DNA of 64,000 nucleotides from Setaria digitata (Eukaryota; Nematoda; Chromadorea; Rhabditida; Setariidae): assembly GCA_003640385.1 (NCBI GenBank), contig RCAB01000154.1, positions 1 through 64,000 on the forward strand, written 5' to 3'. A program made the position numbers and the translations under genes. The notes below the pieces were generated by a model that made no database searches, had not been told where the DNA came from, and worked only from the letters and a program-made list of their open reading frames with translations. Positions 52,501 to 64,000 of the stretch are shown here, in pieces (the stretch's first letter is position 1; each line of letters begins with the position of its first letter).

Positions 52501-55403
52501 TTTGCAGTCAGTAAGCAGATTTAGACATAAAACAAGATCTATAAATATATATTTAAAAAAGAAAAAAATGGATATTATATCGCATTCAATGTGTTTGTGG
52601 TATAATTTAACTCACGAAGAATTAAGATCATGCGAATTGTCGGGAATTGGAATATATTTTATTAACTGACAAGTCATTCACTTTTTTTTTTTTTTTTAAG
52701 GTAAGAACGACTGTAAACGAACTGCAAATACCAATTTCAAAAAGTTATAGCATGGGTGAATTTTTGCCTGCTTCAACAATACCGCGCGAGCATCCATATA
52801 CTTTTGACGTCAACCGTGGATGGCATGTTTCGGTAAATTTTCATTGGTGGTATAGATTTCAGTTGAGACATTGAGATGCCTTTATAAAATCAACTCTTTA
52901 AGGGATTCCCCTTGCGGGAATTCAGTAATGCGATTCTTCATTATTTCGATACTCAGTATATATCCAGTGTTTTTTTTAAGTTTAGAGGTTGTATAATGTC
53001 GATATATCGGGAGGACCATGTCGTCGTCATGTATGGTCTAAGGAAAGTTGTTATGTAGGGGCTGGCGATTCAGCGGTAAACGAAGCGTCTGAAGCGGATA
53101 TTAACTTTTCAGGGAGGATGTTCCGGTATTTTTTTTCTGACCCTAAATTGAAATTTTTTCAGGAATGCCATTCTCGTTTTTTAGCTTTTTTTTTTTTGTC
53201 TTTTTTTGGTCATGTTTAGATTTGTTAATTGAGGAAGGGTTTTTTTTTTAATGGGTTTTTTGATAATATTTCTGAACAGATCCTGAAAATCAATACCTTA
53301 GCCTAGGTCAGCATGATTTTTTCAGTACTAGTAGCGGTGATAGTTTGGATGACGTGGTCAACAGCAGACAAATTCGGCTCATTCATGCGAAACTTGTAAA
53401 TTCTTCAATTAAAATCACAGATTACCAGTTAAATTACTCCAGTTTCTTTGCTTCTACAGTTTCGAAAACAATTCCACATGCCATTTGGTCCTTTAAATTA
53501 CTAATTTTGGTTTTCTATACGTAATTAACCCTTGCATTTGTTTTAGTATTATGAAGTCTTTATTTTTATTTTTTAACATGTCAGGAACGTACGCCGAGCT
53601 GCAATTTGACGCAAGAAAATTCCACGAGGCAACCATTATTGGATAATGACACTAGAAGAGGAAAACCAGAAGCAGTTAAAATTTGTATGTCTTTTATGCT
53701 ACTCTCAAAAGAATCAGTGATTTTAGAAGTGATCAAAGCTGACTCAACAATTGAGAACAAGTTTAGAATTCAAGCAAAAATGGATTAGGTGATAGAAGAA
53801 TTTTGTTTGAAATTAATGTTAAGATTTTTTACTTGTCTTACGCTTTCACTTTCTGCGTGTTGCTTGGGAACCAGGAACCTTGAGTTCATTTAGGAGCTGT
53901 TACTTCACGATTTTATAAACTGTATTAATAACTATGAAGTTTTAGTGTTAATTGAAGAAAAGGGTTTGTTCTTTTTGAAGCGGAAGATATTATTCCTTCT
54001 TTCGCAAATCGTACTGTCCGAAATTCATATATCGCAACTTCGCTGGGTGCTGCACAAGGTCGTGTACCCGCAACTAACGTGTTGAATTTTCGGTGGAAAT
54101 TTGTATCGTTTGGTGATGGCATGTTTCGACGAATACCTTCTGCTCCTGCTATTTGTTATCGCCGAAAACGAAAAAGAACAATTCAGTTGAATAAAGTAAA
54201 GTATTTTGAATAATATTGTCAAGTTTAGAAATTAATTTAACGACATTTATTTAAAAAAGCTATATTTTTTGAAACAGGTGCAAAATTGTTTCTGGTTAGT
54301 ACTACTGGAACCATTATACCACTGTTCTGTAAACTACAAATTTCTAAAGATTGAAATTAGTTTTAGATGTGGGAATCATTTATGGAATGGATCTCTAATA
54401 TGAAAGTGGTATTGATAGTTCCTGAGTTTTCTGTTTTCCTGTTAAGTACATTCATCCTTTATATATTCTTCGATATACCATACGTCAATTTTCCGGAATA
54501 TGCTGTAGAAAATCATAATGTTACGGAAACTGAAGCATCATATTTGGTTTCTGGTATTGGTCTTACCAATATGGTTAGCATGTTATTTTGTGGGATCATT
54601 GCTGATTGGAATCGAACAAGTCAAGTAAGATTTTTTGTTTTTCGTTCGTTAATACTTCAGAGTATTTTCTTTTTGAATCTTTGTATGATACTCAGAGGTA
54701 AATGAAATTGTTTCAAAAGGTAATCTGTGGACTACGGCCACATTTTCAATGGTTTATTATTATCCACAATTTCCTAATATATTTTCGTTTTCCTCTTTTT
54801 AACCGCTTTCCTCTTTTTCAGTATATCATTCAAATGTATGGAATATTTATAACTTTGGCAGGTTTATGTGTAATGCTGGCACCATTTGCTACTTCATACG
54901 TCCATTTGATGGTGCTTTGTATTGGTTTTGGTTTCTTCATTAGTGCAAACTACACTTTGGCATCTGTAATCACTCTTCAAGTCCTTTGCTTGTATGATTT
55001 CCAAACCGGTTATGGAATTCTTTGTTTGGTGGAAGGTCTTGGAAATCTTATTGGTCCGGCATTAATTGGCAAGCTATATTTCTCGTAGTTGTAGTGCAAT
55101 TTTAGGAAAACGGAGAGGGATTTATTCAAATTAATCTAAATTACGTTCACTGTCTAGTTTCTGAAAACATCATTTTACGACAATAAATCCTGAACTTGGT
55201 GCTTTCCAGGTTTCATTCGCGACAATTTAAGTAGTTATGATAATATATTCTTGCTAGCTGGAGCAGGAACTATGATTTCCGGTCTCATGGTTGTAGCAAT
55301 CGATATATTTATGCGTGCATCTGATACTGGTCACGAAAAGAAAAACTCAGTGAAACGTGACAAGTCATTTAGTCCCTTTTGTCAAAAATTCCTGGTGGAA
55401 TAA
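49596..55403 (+). CDS. SLC16/MCT-type monocarboxylate transporter (major facilitator superfamily)
   Basis: Predicted proton-linked monocarboxylate carrier of the plasma membrane, about 744 aa. Exons: 49596-49635, 50448-50558, 50931-51084, 51261-51423, 51532-51612, 51743-51829, 52006-52125, 52397-52510, 52701-52832, 52986-53075, 53113-53125, 53280-53395, 53585-53684, 53981-54195, 54367-54624, 54822-55068 and 55210-55403. The SLC16 signature DGGYGW is at residues 31-36, at the start of TM1. The second family motif appears as YYFQKKRAIATGIAVCGSG at about 153-171. Six helices are encoded up to 51829, then a hydrophilic loop of about 300 residues (213-512), then six more helices from 513 (VLIVPEFSVFLL) to the end (FLLAGAGTMISGLMVVAID). 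MCTs usually have about 450-500 residues, and the extra length is almost all in the TM6-TM7 loop, which contains basic and Ser-rich stretches. The first exon (MLARKEDVGMKKR) is the least certain; the exon at 48308 fits the same phase. Confidence 0.9.
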
Positions 55404-57779
55404 GCTCTTTATGGACTGAATAAAAAGTGTTTATCTTGTTTGTTTCTAGTTCTTGACCCTTTCGTTTTAAGAAATAAAATGAGACGCAAACAGATTGGTT
55501 AATTATTGTTAACCATTATCTTTCTTAGCAATTTTTTTTCCAACTTACTAAGTTGCAAGTCACGTTCCAGTTCAATGTGGTACGGATTCGTTTTTTTTTT
55601 TTTTTTTTTTCTAACACTCAGAGCAACAAATAACAATAGAAATTATATTTGAAGAATGGAGAAACTTTAAATGATATCCTTGTGATTTACTCCGCTCAGA
55701 CTTTAATTTAGCTTTAGTTAGTGTGGCTACCGTTTTTGCTAGATTTGAAGGTGCTAAAAGGCTTCTTTAGATATCAATGAGTTTATGCTGTTATTACATT
55801 TAATAACACTCCTTACAGACATCTTGGAGATCGGATGGACTATATTCAAAAAGTAGAAGATGGTGAAGTTTGTGATGTTTGTCATCATTTTGCTAAAATT
55901 CCTCTGGAGGAAAAAATTGAAGAAGTTAAAACTTTGTCACTGCAATAACTTTCAGTCGCGTGGCTTTGTTTTTACTAGATTAAAAGAGTGCTTTCTGTGT
56001 TGTTTTTATTATATGTGGCTTATATCACTTAGCTGTTGTAGTTACTGGTTGTGTTAGTTTTTTAAAAGTTTTCTTTTGTAGAAGTAGGCATCAGTTTATT
56101 TGTAGTGTTTTTTCTTTATCATTAATAGTCTGACTAACGAATAAGTCTAAAAGACATTTAGTATTCACTCTTTTATTTTTGCGTGCTCCATTATTCAGTT
56201 GAGCAGAGGATGCAATGGCTAGTGAACAGTTTTATCACTTCTCAAAATTTTTGTTTTCTCGGGATGTTTCCTATGCCGGTACTCATTCTGATTTTCCTAA
56301 AATATAGTTTCATTTCCAATAAAGAATGTTATTTCTTGCCTTATTTTTATTTTGCTGTGCATGCAAGATTTTTTTCCCCTCTATATGTAATCTACTATCC
56401 ATCTTAATATAAAAGACAGTACCAGTGATTATCGCTTGAATTACTAAATTACGCTAGACCATTTCCGATAGAATATTTTGATTGTCAATCTGTAGAGAAC
56501 TTCATCTGTTTCTGTGTTTCAGGTGATTTCGATCTTTCGAATAAGGTTCTCTTTCTGGCACTTACCGTGTTTTCGATATTTTTTATCTTTTCCACTTTTT
56601 CGCTTTAAAATACCAAAATACAAAATAAAATACTATCTGTCTACTTCTAGTCTTTTTCTTCATCGTTTCTAATGGTTTCGAATCTGATATGCATTTTTTT
56701 TTTTTTTTTTTTTTTCTGAACCCATATATTTGGCTACCCGCATTTGTTCGTTAAATTATTCGGTATATACAGGAATATTAGCTTTAGATAGGAGAGTTGT
56801 ATTTGTTGTACCTCTTTGCTGTCTTCAGAGTTTTACATCTTTGGGAAGTAACTTATCTGAATTACATAAATTTGTTAAGTTCTTCGATACATTTCATCTG
56901 AAATTTTTTATCAAATTTTAGAGTTTTTTTTTTTTAGAAAAAGTTACAGATCAACTGATAGAGGTTTACAGTTAAAGGAGGTAATATGGGAAGTACAGCT
57001 GCTAATCGCTAGGAATAACTAAATGTGAAACATTTCAGTTGTTTTCGTTAGCTTCCCACTCTCTAGCCTCGTTTGTCCTTAAAAAACAATCCTTACTTAT
57101 TCCTTTTGGGTGATTTTAATTCGAGGTTTCCAAAGTTGTACAAGAGTGCATATGCACTTTCTGAGTTTAGATTTAAACTCTACTGGTAATTCAAAATGCT
57201 TTGAGCTGCTACTTCTGCGGTTTACGGATAGCTGATTAAGAATGATTTTTAGAAGTAATCAGTACACTAGCACACTTTAAAACCTTGATGATCACCACTC
57301 ATTTGTGATGGGAAAACTTTTGATTGGTATTTTATTTTTTTGAAAAATTCTAAGAAAAGTTGGAGCGGTGGATGACTGGCATCGAAAGTGATGATTGTTC
57401 TTGATAAGGCGCTCAGATATATGACATCTTCTGCAGCAGTAATAATTTGTAATAGTTGGCTCAATTTTCTCCTTTGTTTTTGTCAATTACTTCTTCAAAC
57501 TTTTCCCATCAAGACCTTGTGGACAACTAAAACTTCTTGCGAGCACCTGCAAATATGTATTTTTGATGTTTACGATAGATTTTCTCATGTTTTACTAGAT
57601 TTACAGTTGTATAGTATATAAACTGCATATGTCGTCGTGTAATTCAGATCATATGCTACTGCATTTTTGGATTTTAGTGAAATGGGAATTATAAGAGCAA
57701 CAAACTTTTTGAAGCACGGAAGGATTTCATGGGAAGTGCATTCAATTTTTAAAATCTCAGAAAACAAGTATTCAAATTA
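55404..57779. other. intergenic region between convergent genes
   Basis: Between the transporter (+) and the KCTD-like gene (-). Probably holds both 3' UTRs. Poly-T runs at 55590-55610 and 56695-56715; no supported exon. Confidence 0.6.
55419..55424 (+). terminator. polyadenylation signal AATAAA of the transporter gene
   Basis: Canonical AATAAA beginning 16 nt after the stop codon. Another AATAAA lies about 55 nt further on, so a slightly longer 3' UTR is possible. Confidence 0.5.
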
Positions 57780-58677
57780 TTAAAACAAGCCATGAATTAC
57801 TTCGTTCACGTATGAAACATCCGACTTTTCTGTGCAGCTTTGTAGTAAAGCAATTGCTTGTTCACGAAGTTGGTGAAGCCTGCAAATTAATTTATGAGAC
57901 GCTAGAAGATGAATGGATTTGTTACACATATTTCCGTATGCTTTAAAGTCCTGGACTGTAGCTACAAGTTTTTTTTTTTTTTTTTGCGCTATCTTTATTC
58001 ACTAAACTTCATTCAGCATTTCGGCCCAAAAATGAATGAGTGGTTTAACACAAACTTATAATACTCGGCTTCCTGTGTGAGAAGAGCTAACCGATCCGGG
58101 TCTTTCGGCAAACATGCTTCCCATAACTGCTGCTTAGATTTCAAACGTAGGTAATTTAAAATTATCCCAAAACTGAAAAATGTGTCAATTTTTGTATGAA
58201 ACTTTCTTTGAGTTGGGAAAACTGAGGCCATTAACCATGACTTCGATTATTTATTTCGTTACAGATTCTGTTAAGTGCATTATCAAATAATGACTTGTTA
58301 GGTTACATTGAGAAAGTAGAAAGATGGAGTCCGTGATTTTTACCTGATTGGGTCCCGATCGATGAAATACGCTCCTTTGCTGTCTGTCTCCAATGGCGGT
58401 TTTCCTTTTCGATTGAACCACTAAGTAAAAAGTTCATTTATATCTAATTTTTTGAAATCTTAAAAATTTTATTAGGATATAACGAAGCAGTAGACTGAAT
58501 GAGTTTACACGGGCCAATCTATTGCACTACTGCTCTGAACTAGATACAAACAAATCGAAAAAAAAAAAGTACGGAAATGAAACTGACTTGATCAAACAGT
58601 GAGTGGTCCACTTGCAACAACGTATTCATTGTTGTGGAAAATTGTTGACCCCCAACATTGAAGTTAATTATCGCCAT
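57780..58677 (-). CDS. KCTD-like BTB (T1-type) protein
   Basis: Complete small gene, 127 aa. Minus-strand exons 58677-58588, 58420-58344, 58172-58056 and 57879-57780 join in phase. The product is essentially one T1-type BTB/POZ domain: MAIINFNVGGQQFSTTMNTL at the N-terminus, matching the family's LNVGG..F.T...TL opening; then WFNRKGKPPLETDSKGAY and YFIDRDP (48-54); then FGIILNYLR and LLTQEAEYYKL. A 30-residue tail (LREQAIALLQ, ending EVIHGLF) follows. KCTD BTB domains form oligomers, and many bind cullin-3 to recruit ubiquitylation targets; others regulate channels or GPCR signalling. Most family members are 230-430 aa with a second domain, so this one is unusually short; a missed further 3' exon is possible because a donor-like TAC|gtgaac lies inside the last exon. 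Confidence 0.9.
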
Positions 58678-61039
58678 CCGAAGTTGACCAGTCAGAAAAA
58701 TTGGTTAATTAATTCAGTAAGCTTACAGTTTTGTTGAAATCTTTCTTAAGCAGCAAAAGACTAGTGAATACAACACATGGTTTCTGACAATTGAGAGAGA
58801 TTAAAGCCTAATTTGCCGAAATGGACGCTGACCATTATTGACCTAATTGATCTAACATAGACCTCAGTATAATATGAGCACCATTCACAAAAATAATTCT
58901 GCAAATTCTATTTTGAAAAGTTAAGGAAAGAAATGCACGAAATCGTTATAGCAAGTAATTGTCGGTACAAACGGTTTTGTGAACCACTCAAAATGAAGGC
59001 ATAGAAATGGGTGCTATTTTCATAACAGAGGCTTCTCACAAAAAAGTACAATAAAAATAAAACCGACTGAATATTAGGAAATCAACATGGAACTCAAATG
59101 CAACAGAATCAAGACTACTGCATTCTGTTGCAAAGACGGAACCGATGGAGACCGTAGAATCTAGCTTCCAAAACAGAAATGGGAATTGTACTTCGACCTG
59201 AAATAATATACAATGAAGAACATGAACTCGTATTCGAATTTTGATAGCAATTTTTTTCTGGATCCAAAAGTGTGTCGTTCTTCCGTCTTGTCTATACGTC
59301 GTGTTTGAAACGCTCAACCTTGTACATATGTGTGCATGCATGGACAGCTGAGCACACATGCATCATAAATATATCGATCACAGGATAAAAGGATAGCTCA
59401 CTTGAAGTGCTCCCTTCAAGCCTAGGCCTGGCACTAGGCACAATATTAATGGCTATCAAAATATTGCGCCCCTTACCAATCACTAATATATCTATCTGTT
59501 CAGTATAGTCGAATAGTTTTAAAAATATTTTTGTTAAATATTTTCGACAAATTGAAGATTTTTTGATTTTATATGAAATAAGTTTGTTTTATAATCTGAA
59601 AGCCTACTTTTAGTAAAATAACCTTGAAAATCTAATCCATTTCCCAGGTTTGCTAATTCCGAATAAATCATTATTTCCAGTCTTTTCGACAACGAAACCT
59701 ATTGTTTTTTGAGTGAGACTTTTCAGTAAATATGTTCATCAAATTTAGTATCAATACCTGAAAATATGTTGAACAAATCTCACCGCATTACAGCGGAATA
59801 TTAATGTATATAAGTGATCAACCGATCATTCAATAGTATTCAAGAAACATGTTTCAATTTAAATTTGTGCATACAGACGAACGGTGTGCGATATTTAGAA
59901 TCAAGAAGTTGGAGATCAGCTAATTACTCAAATACCTTTTACCTCATACACAAACTTTGTTACAATATTTTTTGTAATAATGTGACATTCAAATCTAGTG
60001 GACTGAGTGATAAATATCTAGTATCCTTATTATAAAGTCATTCAATTGTTTTTTTTTTTTTTTTGATTAATTATGAATATCTGTAATTTTTCGTGAAAAG
60101 TGAGTATTATCATTTTGTGACTATCTTAGTTTTAATACGGGACTTTTTTTTTTAGTTATTGGAGCGTGAATAGGTAAACAACGGAAAAATAATTTTTCTT
60201 TCAGGCAAAACATAAGCCTGATTATAAATTGATATTGTTAAGCTATAAACAGTTTTTTGAAAAATCTTGTATACATTTTTAACTTCTGATTTCCGTGTTT
60301 CTCGAAGCATTTTGATTAGGATTCCAAGTCAAAAATTTTTGGTAATTTTAATAAAACATATTATTAAATAAAAAAAAGATATGAGCACATTAAAGCAAAA
60401 CAATTTTGCTTAAAAACTACTACAAGCAAGTTTTTTGTTTGAGCTAACTGGAAAAATTTCACCGAAAAGAAATGATTATAACTATTATAGCAGAACAAAG
60501 TTGAGAATTTTCCATCAACAATTGAGCTGCAGATTTCGACTATATATTACTAATTGCATTTAATTAACTCTTTGTAAACTGATATGGTGACAATAATTTA
60601 GCGTTTAGACTGTCATTTTCTGAGTCTTGCAAATTCATGCGGTAATAACAGTAAACAAACGTTGACTTTTTCTTGCGAGGTAAAGAATTTCCTTCCACTA
60701 AGTGCGTTATTGGAAATCAATAACACTAGTAAGTAGTATTTCGGAAAAGTCAGAATTTAGATGTTATAGCAATGAACTGCGATGTTGGTCGAGAATTTCT
60801 ATTTTCAATGTTTAACAGGATCAAGCGAATCAAACTATCCCAAAAATAATTTCAGAATTAAGTTGGTTATGGTTTTTCTAAATGTTCCAATTTTCCATCA
60901 ACCTCCCCGATTGTTCGTTCATTTTTGCTTTGGAGTACTATCGTTTCACTGTTTCTTTTTTGATATATCATGCAGTTTTAAATAAGTTCAATACTCTAAG
61001 GCATCAGCACTTTTATTTAGGATTTTCTTTTTAATGGTA
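58678..61039. other. intergenic region
   Basis: 5' flank of the KCTD-like gene. At 59075-59210 overlapping frames are open on both strands and look weakly protein-like, but no splice-consistent model was found. Otherwise AT-rich with poly-T tracts. Confidence 0.5.
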
Positions 61040-61690
61040 AAAAAAGTTTAAAAAAAATATCATATATGCACCACTTCCAGCGTTTTAGCGGCATCATTAG
61101 CCCGAATTGCTCAATTCGCGAGCGATTCCGTTACAGACTGGTAAAGCCGTCTTATTTGCCTCATATTTTGCGAAACCTCGACAGTTTTATGCCTGGAAAG
61201 CCTCACCTCAATTTGCAACCGATATCGAGGTTGTAGTAGAAAAAAAATGTCATATATTCACCAAATACAGCCATTTCTCGGCATTTGACAGTTCGAAAAT
61301 CTCAAAAATCAGCGACACCGGCATATCAAAAATGAGTCATGTCTGCGTCAAATTCAGCTAAATCTCGCTATATTTGGCTGGAAAACCTCAATCTGCCACC
61401 ACTTGCGAGGTTGTGGAGTGAAAAAGACGTAGTATTTGCATTAACCATAGCGTATGCTTGAAAATATAAGTTGGAATTTCTCAGATACTGAGCGATTCCG
61501 ACGTTAGAGTCAAAAAATGTCATATCTGTACCAAATTCAGCGAAATTACACCATTTTCGGCTGGAAAACTTCAATTTGCTGCCGATCTCGAGGTTGTAGA
61601 GTGAAGATTTGATATTTGCATGAATTTTAGGGTACTGTTAAAAATACAAGTTGGAATTTCTCAAATTCTGAGCGATTCCGGCGATCTTTG
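61040..61690. repeat. diverged tandem repeat, unit about 180 bp
   Basis: GAGCGATTCCG recurs at 61120-61130, 61490-61500 and 61669-61679 (spacings 370 and 179). Between copies the same phrases return in order: CATAT..(G/T)(C/T)ACCAAAT, TCAGC, GGCTGGAAAACCTCAAT, TCGAGGTTGTAG.., TTGGAATTTCTCA. This indicates about three to four units. Confidence 0.8.
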
Positions 61691-63026
61691 GAATCTTTTT
61701 TTCCACTTTCGTATATTTGTTTCTTAAATAAAATTATTAATAAGAAGGTTTTATTACGTACACCTGGAGATGCATGGTATGGGTGATAGTATAGGTCCAT
61801 TTAGGATAAATTCTGTATAGTTTTAGTAAATTGGTTTTTTTTGAGAATTAAACTTTATCAAGTTAAACAGGTAGGAATAGAAAGTGATAATCTTCAAGGT
61901 TCATTTGGTGAACTATCTCAAAACATCTAAAGCTCTGAAATAAAATTCAACTGAAGAAGCAAAACTGTCCTAAATAGTTAATTTAAAATGTTAACCTAAA
62001 AAAAAATTAAGAAAGCGAAAAGAAAGCTCGTAAAATTAAGCTTTACTACAATTAAGCTCTGAAAAATGATATTCCACAGCGAATGATGTCCCTGCCATGT
62101 ACTAGAGTCATTTGTATATCAGTTACCTTCTCTGCCGTCGGTTTCAAAAAGCTTTTTTTGCTTCTAGCTATCTTCTTTTCTCTTGTCCTTTCACCTCATC
62201 TATAAGTGGTTCCTGAGCTTGTTAGTCGAAAAGTAACATAGCAAGAAGTTGAATTCATCCTAAGCTTATTTTGACTGGTAATTGAATTCACTGGAAGATG
62301 GAAACGAGTTTTTTAAAATATTTTCAAGATAGCATTAAGGAACTGGGTGGTTGTTTTAAGATTTGTTGAAAAACACCACCCTACTGCTGTTTAACATATA
62401 TGGCAGTATTACAAACTGCAAATTTTTCAATTCCAGAGAAATTTTTGTTAAAAATTGTCAGAAAGAAGAAGCAAGATTGAGGGAGAAAGAAAGAAAGTAA
62501 ACTCCGGTAGTATGAACTGCCCCTGTAGTAAAAAATGAGTTATTAGAGGACATATTACATAGAAAAATTCCCACTTTCTCTCAGTTTATTGATATTTTGT
62601 AGTCACTTTATATCACTCATACAATCACTTTTTTCTCGTCTTCTTGATGAGATCGTGTTTGATTTTTCCCCTTTTCAAATTCTTCCGTCTTTATTCTAGT
62701 TATTGTAAATAGAATTTCTCTGCAATTCAGAAATCTATCAGTTCTCTGCAATAAAACTTCCTTCTTTTTTCCCAAAACGTACATCTTTGTTTGTTGACCT
62801 CCACTCTCCCCCTTCCACCCATTATGAGATGATAAAATAATATACATAAACTTACAAAGGTAGAATACGTCAGTTCACTTCAGCAGTAATTTCTTGCTTT
62901 CCGGCAAACTTCGGCAACTTATCAACGAGAGAAAAAATCGAACCAAATATAGGCAATCTATTTCAGAATTTGATAATGACTAATGCATTCACTTAAAATC
63001 AAAATTGGATAGGAGGATCGAATTAC
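61691..63026. other. intergenic region
   Basis: AT-rich; no supported exon. It would include the 3' flank of the minus-strand gene ending at 63027. Confidence 0.5.
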
Positions 63027-64000
63027 TTATAGTTCGTTTTTTCGTTTCGTAGCATCTTTACTTCCTTCACCTTCGGGAGATTCCTTTGTTATTCTATCCA
63101 CTTTACTTTTCTTCTTAACATTCTCGTCTCTTCTATTATCCATACTTTTTTGTTGATGTTTATTTGTTACTACACCATTGCTCTGCTAAAAATTAAATGA
63201 GATGAGAACCGGAAATGAATTAATCCATCGCCAGGACCAAAGAACTACCCCTATAAACAGCACTTGATCCATGTTAACTGTTATTTCATGTCTAATTCCA
63301 AGTTTGAACTGGAATTAAATCAAACTCACATCCGATTTTCCGAACACTCCCAAAGCGAGTTTCATTTTTTCGATTATCTCAGGTATGCGTGGGAAATAAT
63401 GCTTATTATCAGGATAATTTGTGTTCTCCATTCCTTTCAGAACATCTCCATTTGTGTCTGTTTAACGGTTTTAAGTTTTAAAAATTCACAATAATTTTAA
63501 AAAGTGACCTCAACCAAATAGTATTTATAGCCAGATAGATGGCCATTTAACAGAACTGTTAGAAGGAGAGATGGTGAAGGGGAAATTTCTGATTCTAGAA
63601 AACAAAGACTATTTTTGAAAAAAATGTTGCTTATGCAAGGAATGGAATAAGAACTAAAATTTGAATTTCAATCATTTCGATTCCTAACATACATGTGCAT
63701 CTTTACTTTTCAAAACTTGCCAGAATTTTGAATTTGGAAATCACCGATACCATAATTACTAGACGTATTAAACAGCAAAATATTGTCAAGGTCATGAATG
63801 AGGTGATCGTGCGGCATGTGGAGAAACCAGATCGAACGATGTGATGATTCTAGTAATTACTCTGTGTTTCCAGAATCTATTCTAAATGTCCCTTGCAAAA
63901 AGGAAAAATTGCTCGGAGAAACTAACCAAGAAAAAACAGTCGAGGTATATAACGACCATCTGGGGCATACCTTTCATCTTCTGGCTCCTCATCATCTTCT
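63027..64000 (-). CDS. 3' end of an unrecognised acidic/lysine-rich protein, cut by the window edge
   Basis: The last exon, 63185-63027, follows an acceptor-like ttttag and encodes 52 hydrophilic residues (QSNGVVTNKHQQKSMDNRRD, then KKKSKVDRITKESPEGEGSK and KRKNEL) before a TAA. At the right edge, 64000-63971 reads EDDEEPEDER up to an AG|gtatgc donor. Phases do not join directly (2 into 0), so at least one exon in 63190-63970 is unresolved. An acidic run followed by a lysine-rich tail is typical of nuclear or nucleolar proteins, but the family cannot be named. Confidence 0.5.

Noticed and set aside
59036..59359. 107-codon minus-strand frame
   Set aside because: No splice-consistent neighbours; overlapping + strand frames are equally open.
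1..64000. CRISPR arrays, bacterial operons, viral or integrated viral genes
   Set aside because: No regular repeat-spacer pattern, no uninterrupted bacterial-style genes, and no polymerase, integrase or capsid-like sequence seen.

Overview
This window looks like nuclear DNA from a nematode, most likely a spirurid/filarial worm. The sequence is AT-rich, with long poly-T runs and AT microsatellites. Protein-coding sequence is cut into many short exons (about 40-270 nt) with GT..AG boundaries and T-rich acceptors. Several start codons sit 5-8 nt behind a splice-acceptor-like AG, as expected for spliced-leader trans-splicing. The species assignment is inference. I see no bacterial operons, CRISPR arrays or intact transposons.

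Layout. (1) 389-15304 (+): a complete 20-exon gene for an Echinoid-type cell-adhesion receptor: signal peptide, seven Ig domains, FN3, one membrane helix and a C-terminal EIIV PDZ ligand. (2) 19448-20583 (-): an unrecognised Ser/Thr-rich gene found only by joining exons. (3) 23146-25102 (+): a small RIIa plus double-IQ protein resembling SP17. (4) 25-41 kb: gene-poor, but with several plausible exons and the 3' exons of an unrecognised + strand gene ending at 40998. (5) 41281-43829 (+): a glycogen-targeting PP1 regulatory subunit (RVxF plus CBM21), starting 282 bp after the previous stop, an operon-like spacing. (6) 45917-47747 (-): an unrecognised, mostly helical protein of about 213 residues. 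(7) 49596-55403 (+): an SLC16-type monocarboxylate transporter with an unusually long central loop, a 13-nt microexon and a GC-AG intron. (8) 57780-58677 (-): a compact KCTD-like BTB protein. (9) 61.0-61.7 kb: diverged tandem repeats of about 180 bp. (10) 63027-64000 (-): the 3' end of a gene entering from the right.

The genes do not form one pathway. They cover adhesion and junction organisation (Echinoid-like), PKA-anchoring/calmodulin-type scaffolding (RIIa-IQ), glycogen control (PPP1R3), monocarboxylate transport (SLC16) and probably cullin-3 or oligomeric adaptor function (KCTD). The glycogen and monocarboxylate genes could both serve carbohydrate metabolism, but they are separated by an opposite-strand gene and nothing shows co-regulation. 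Exon models come from reading frames, splice consensus and phase matching by eye. Boundaries may be off by a base or, for weak exons, wrong.
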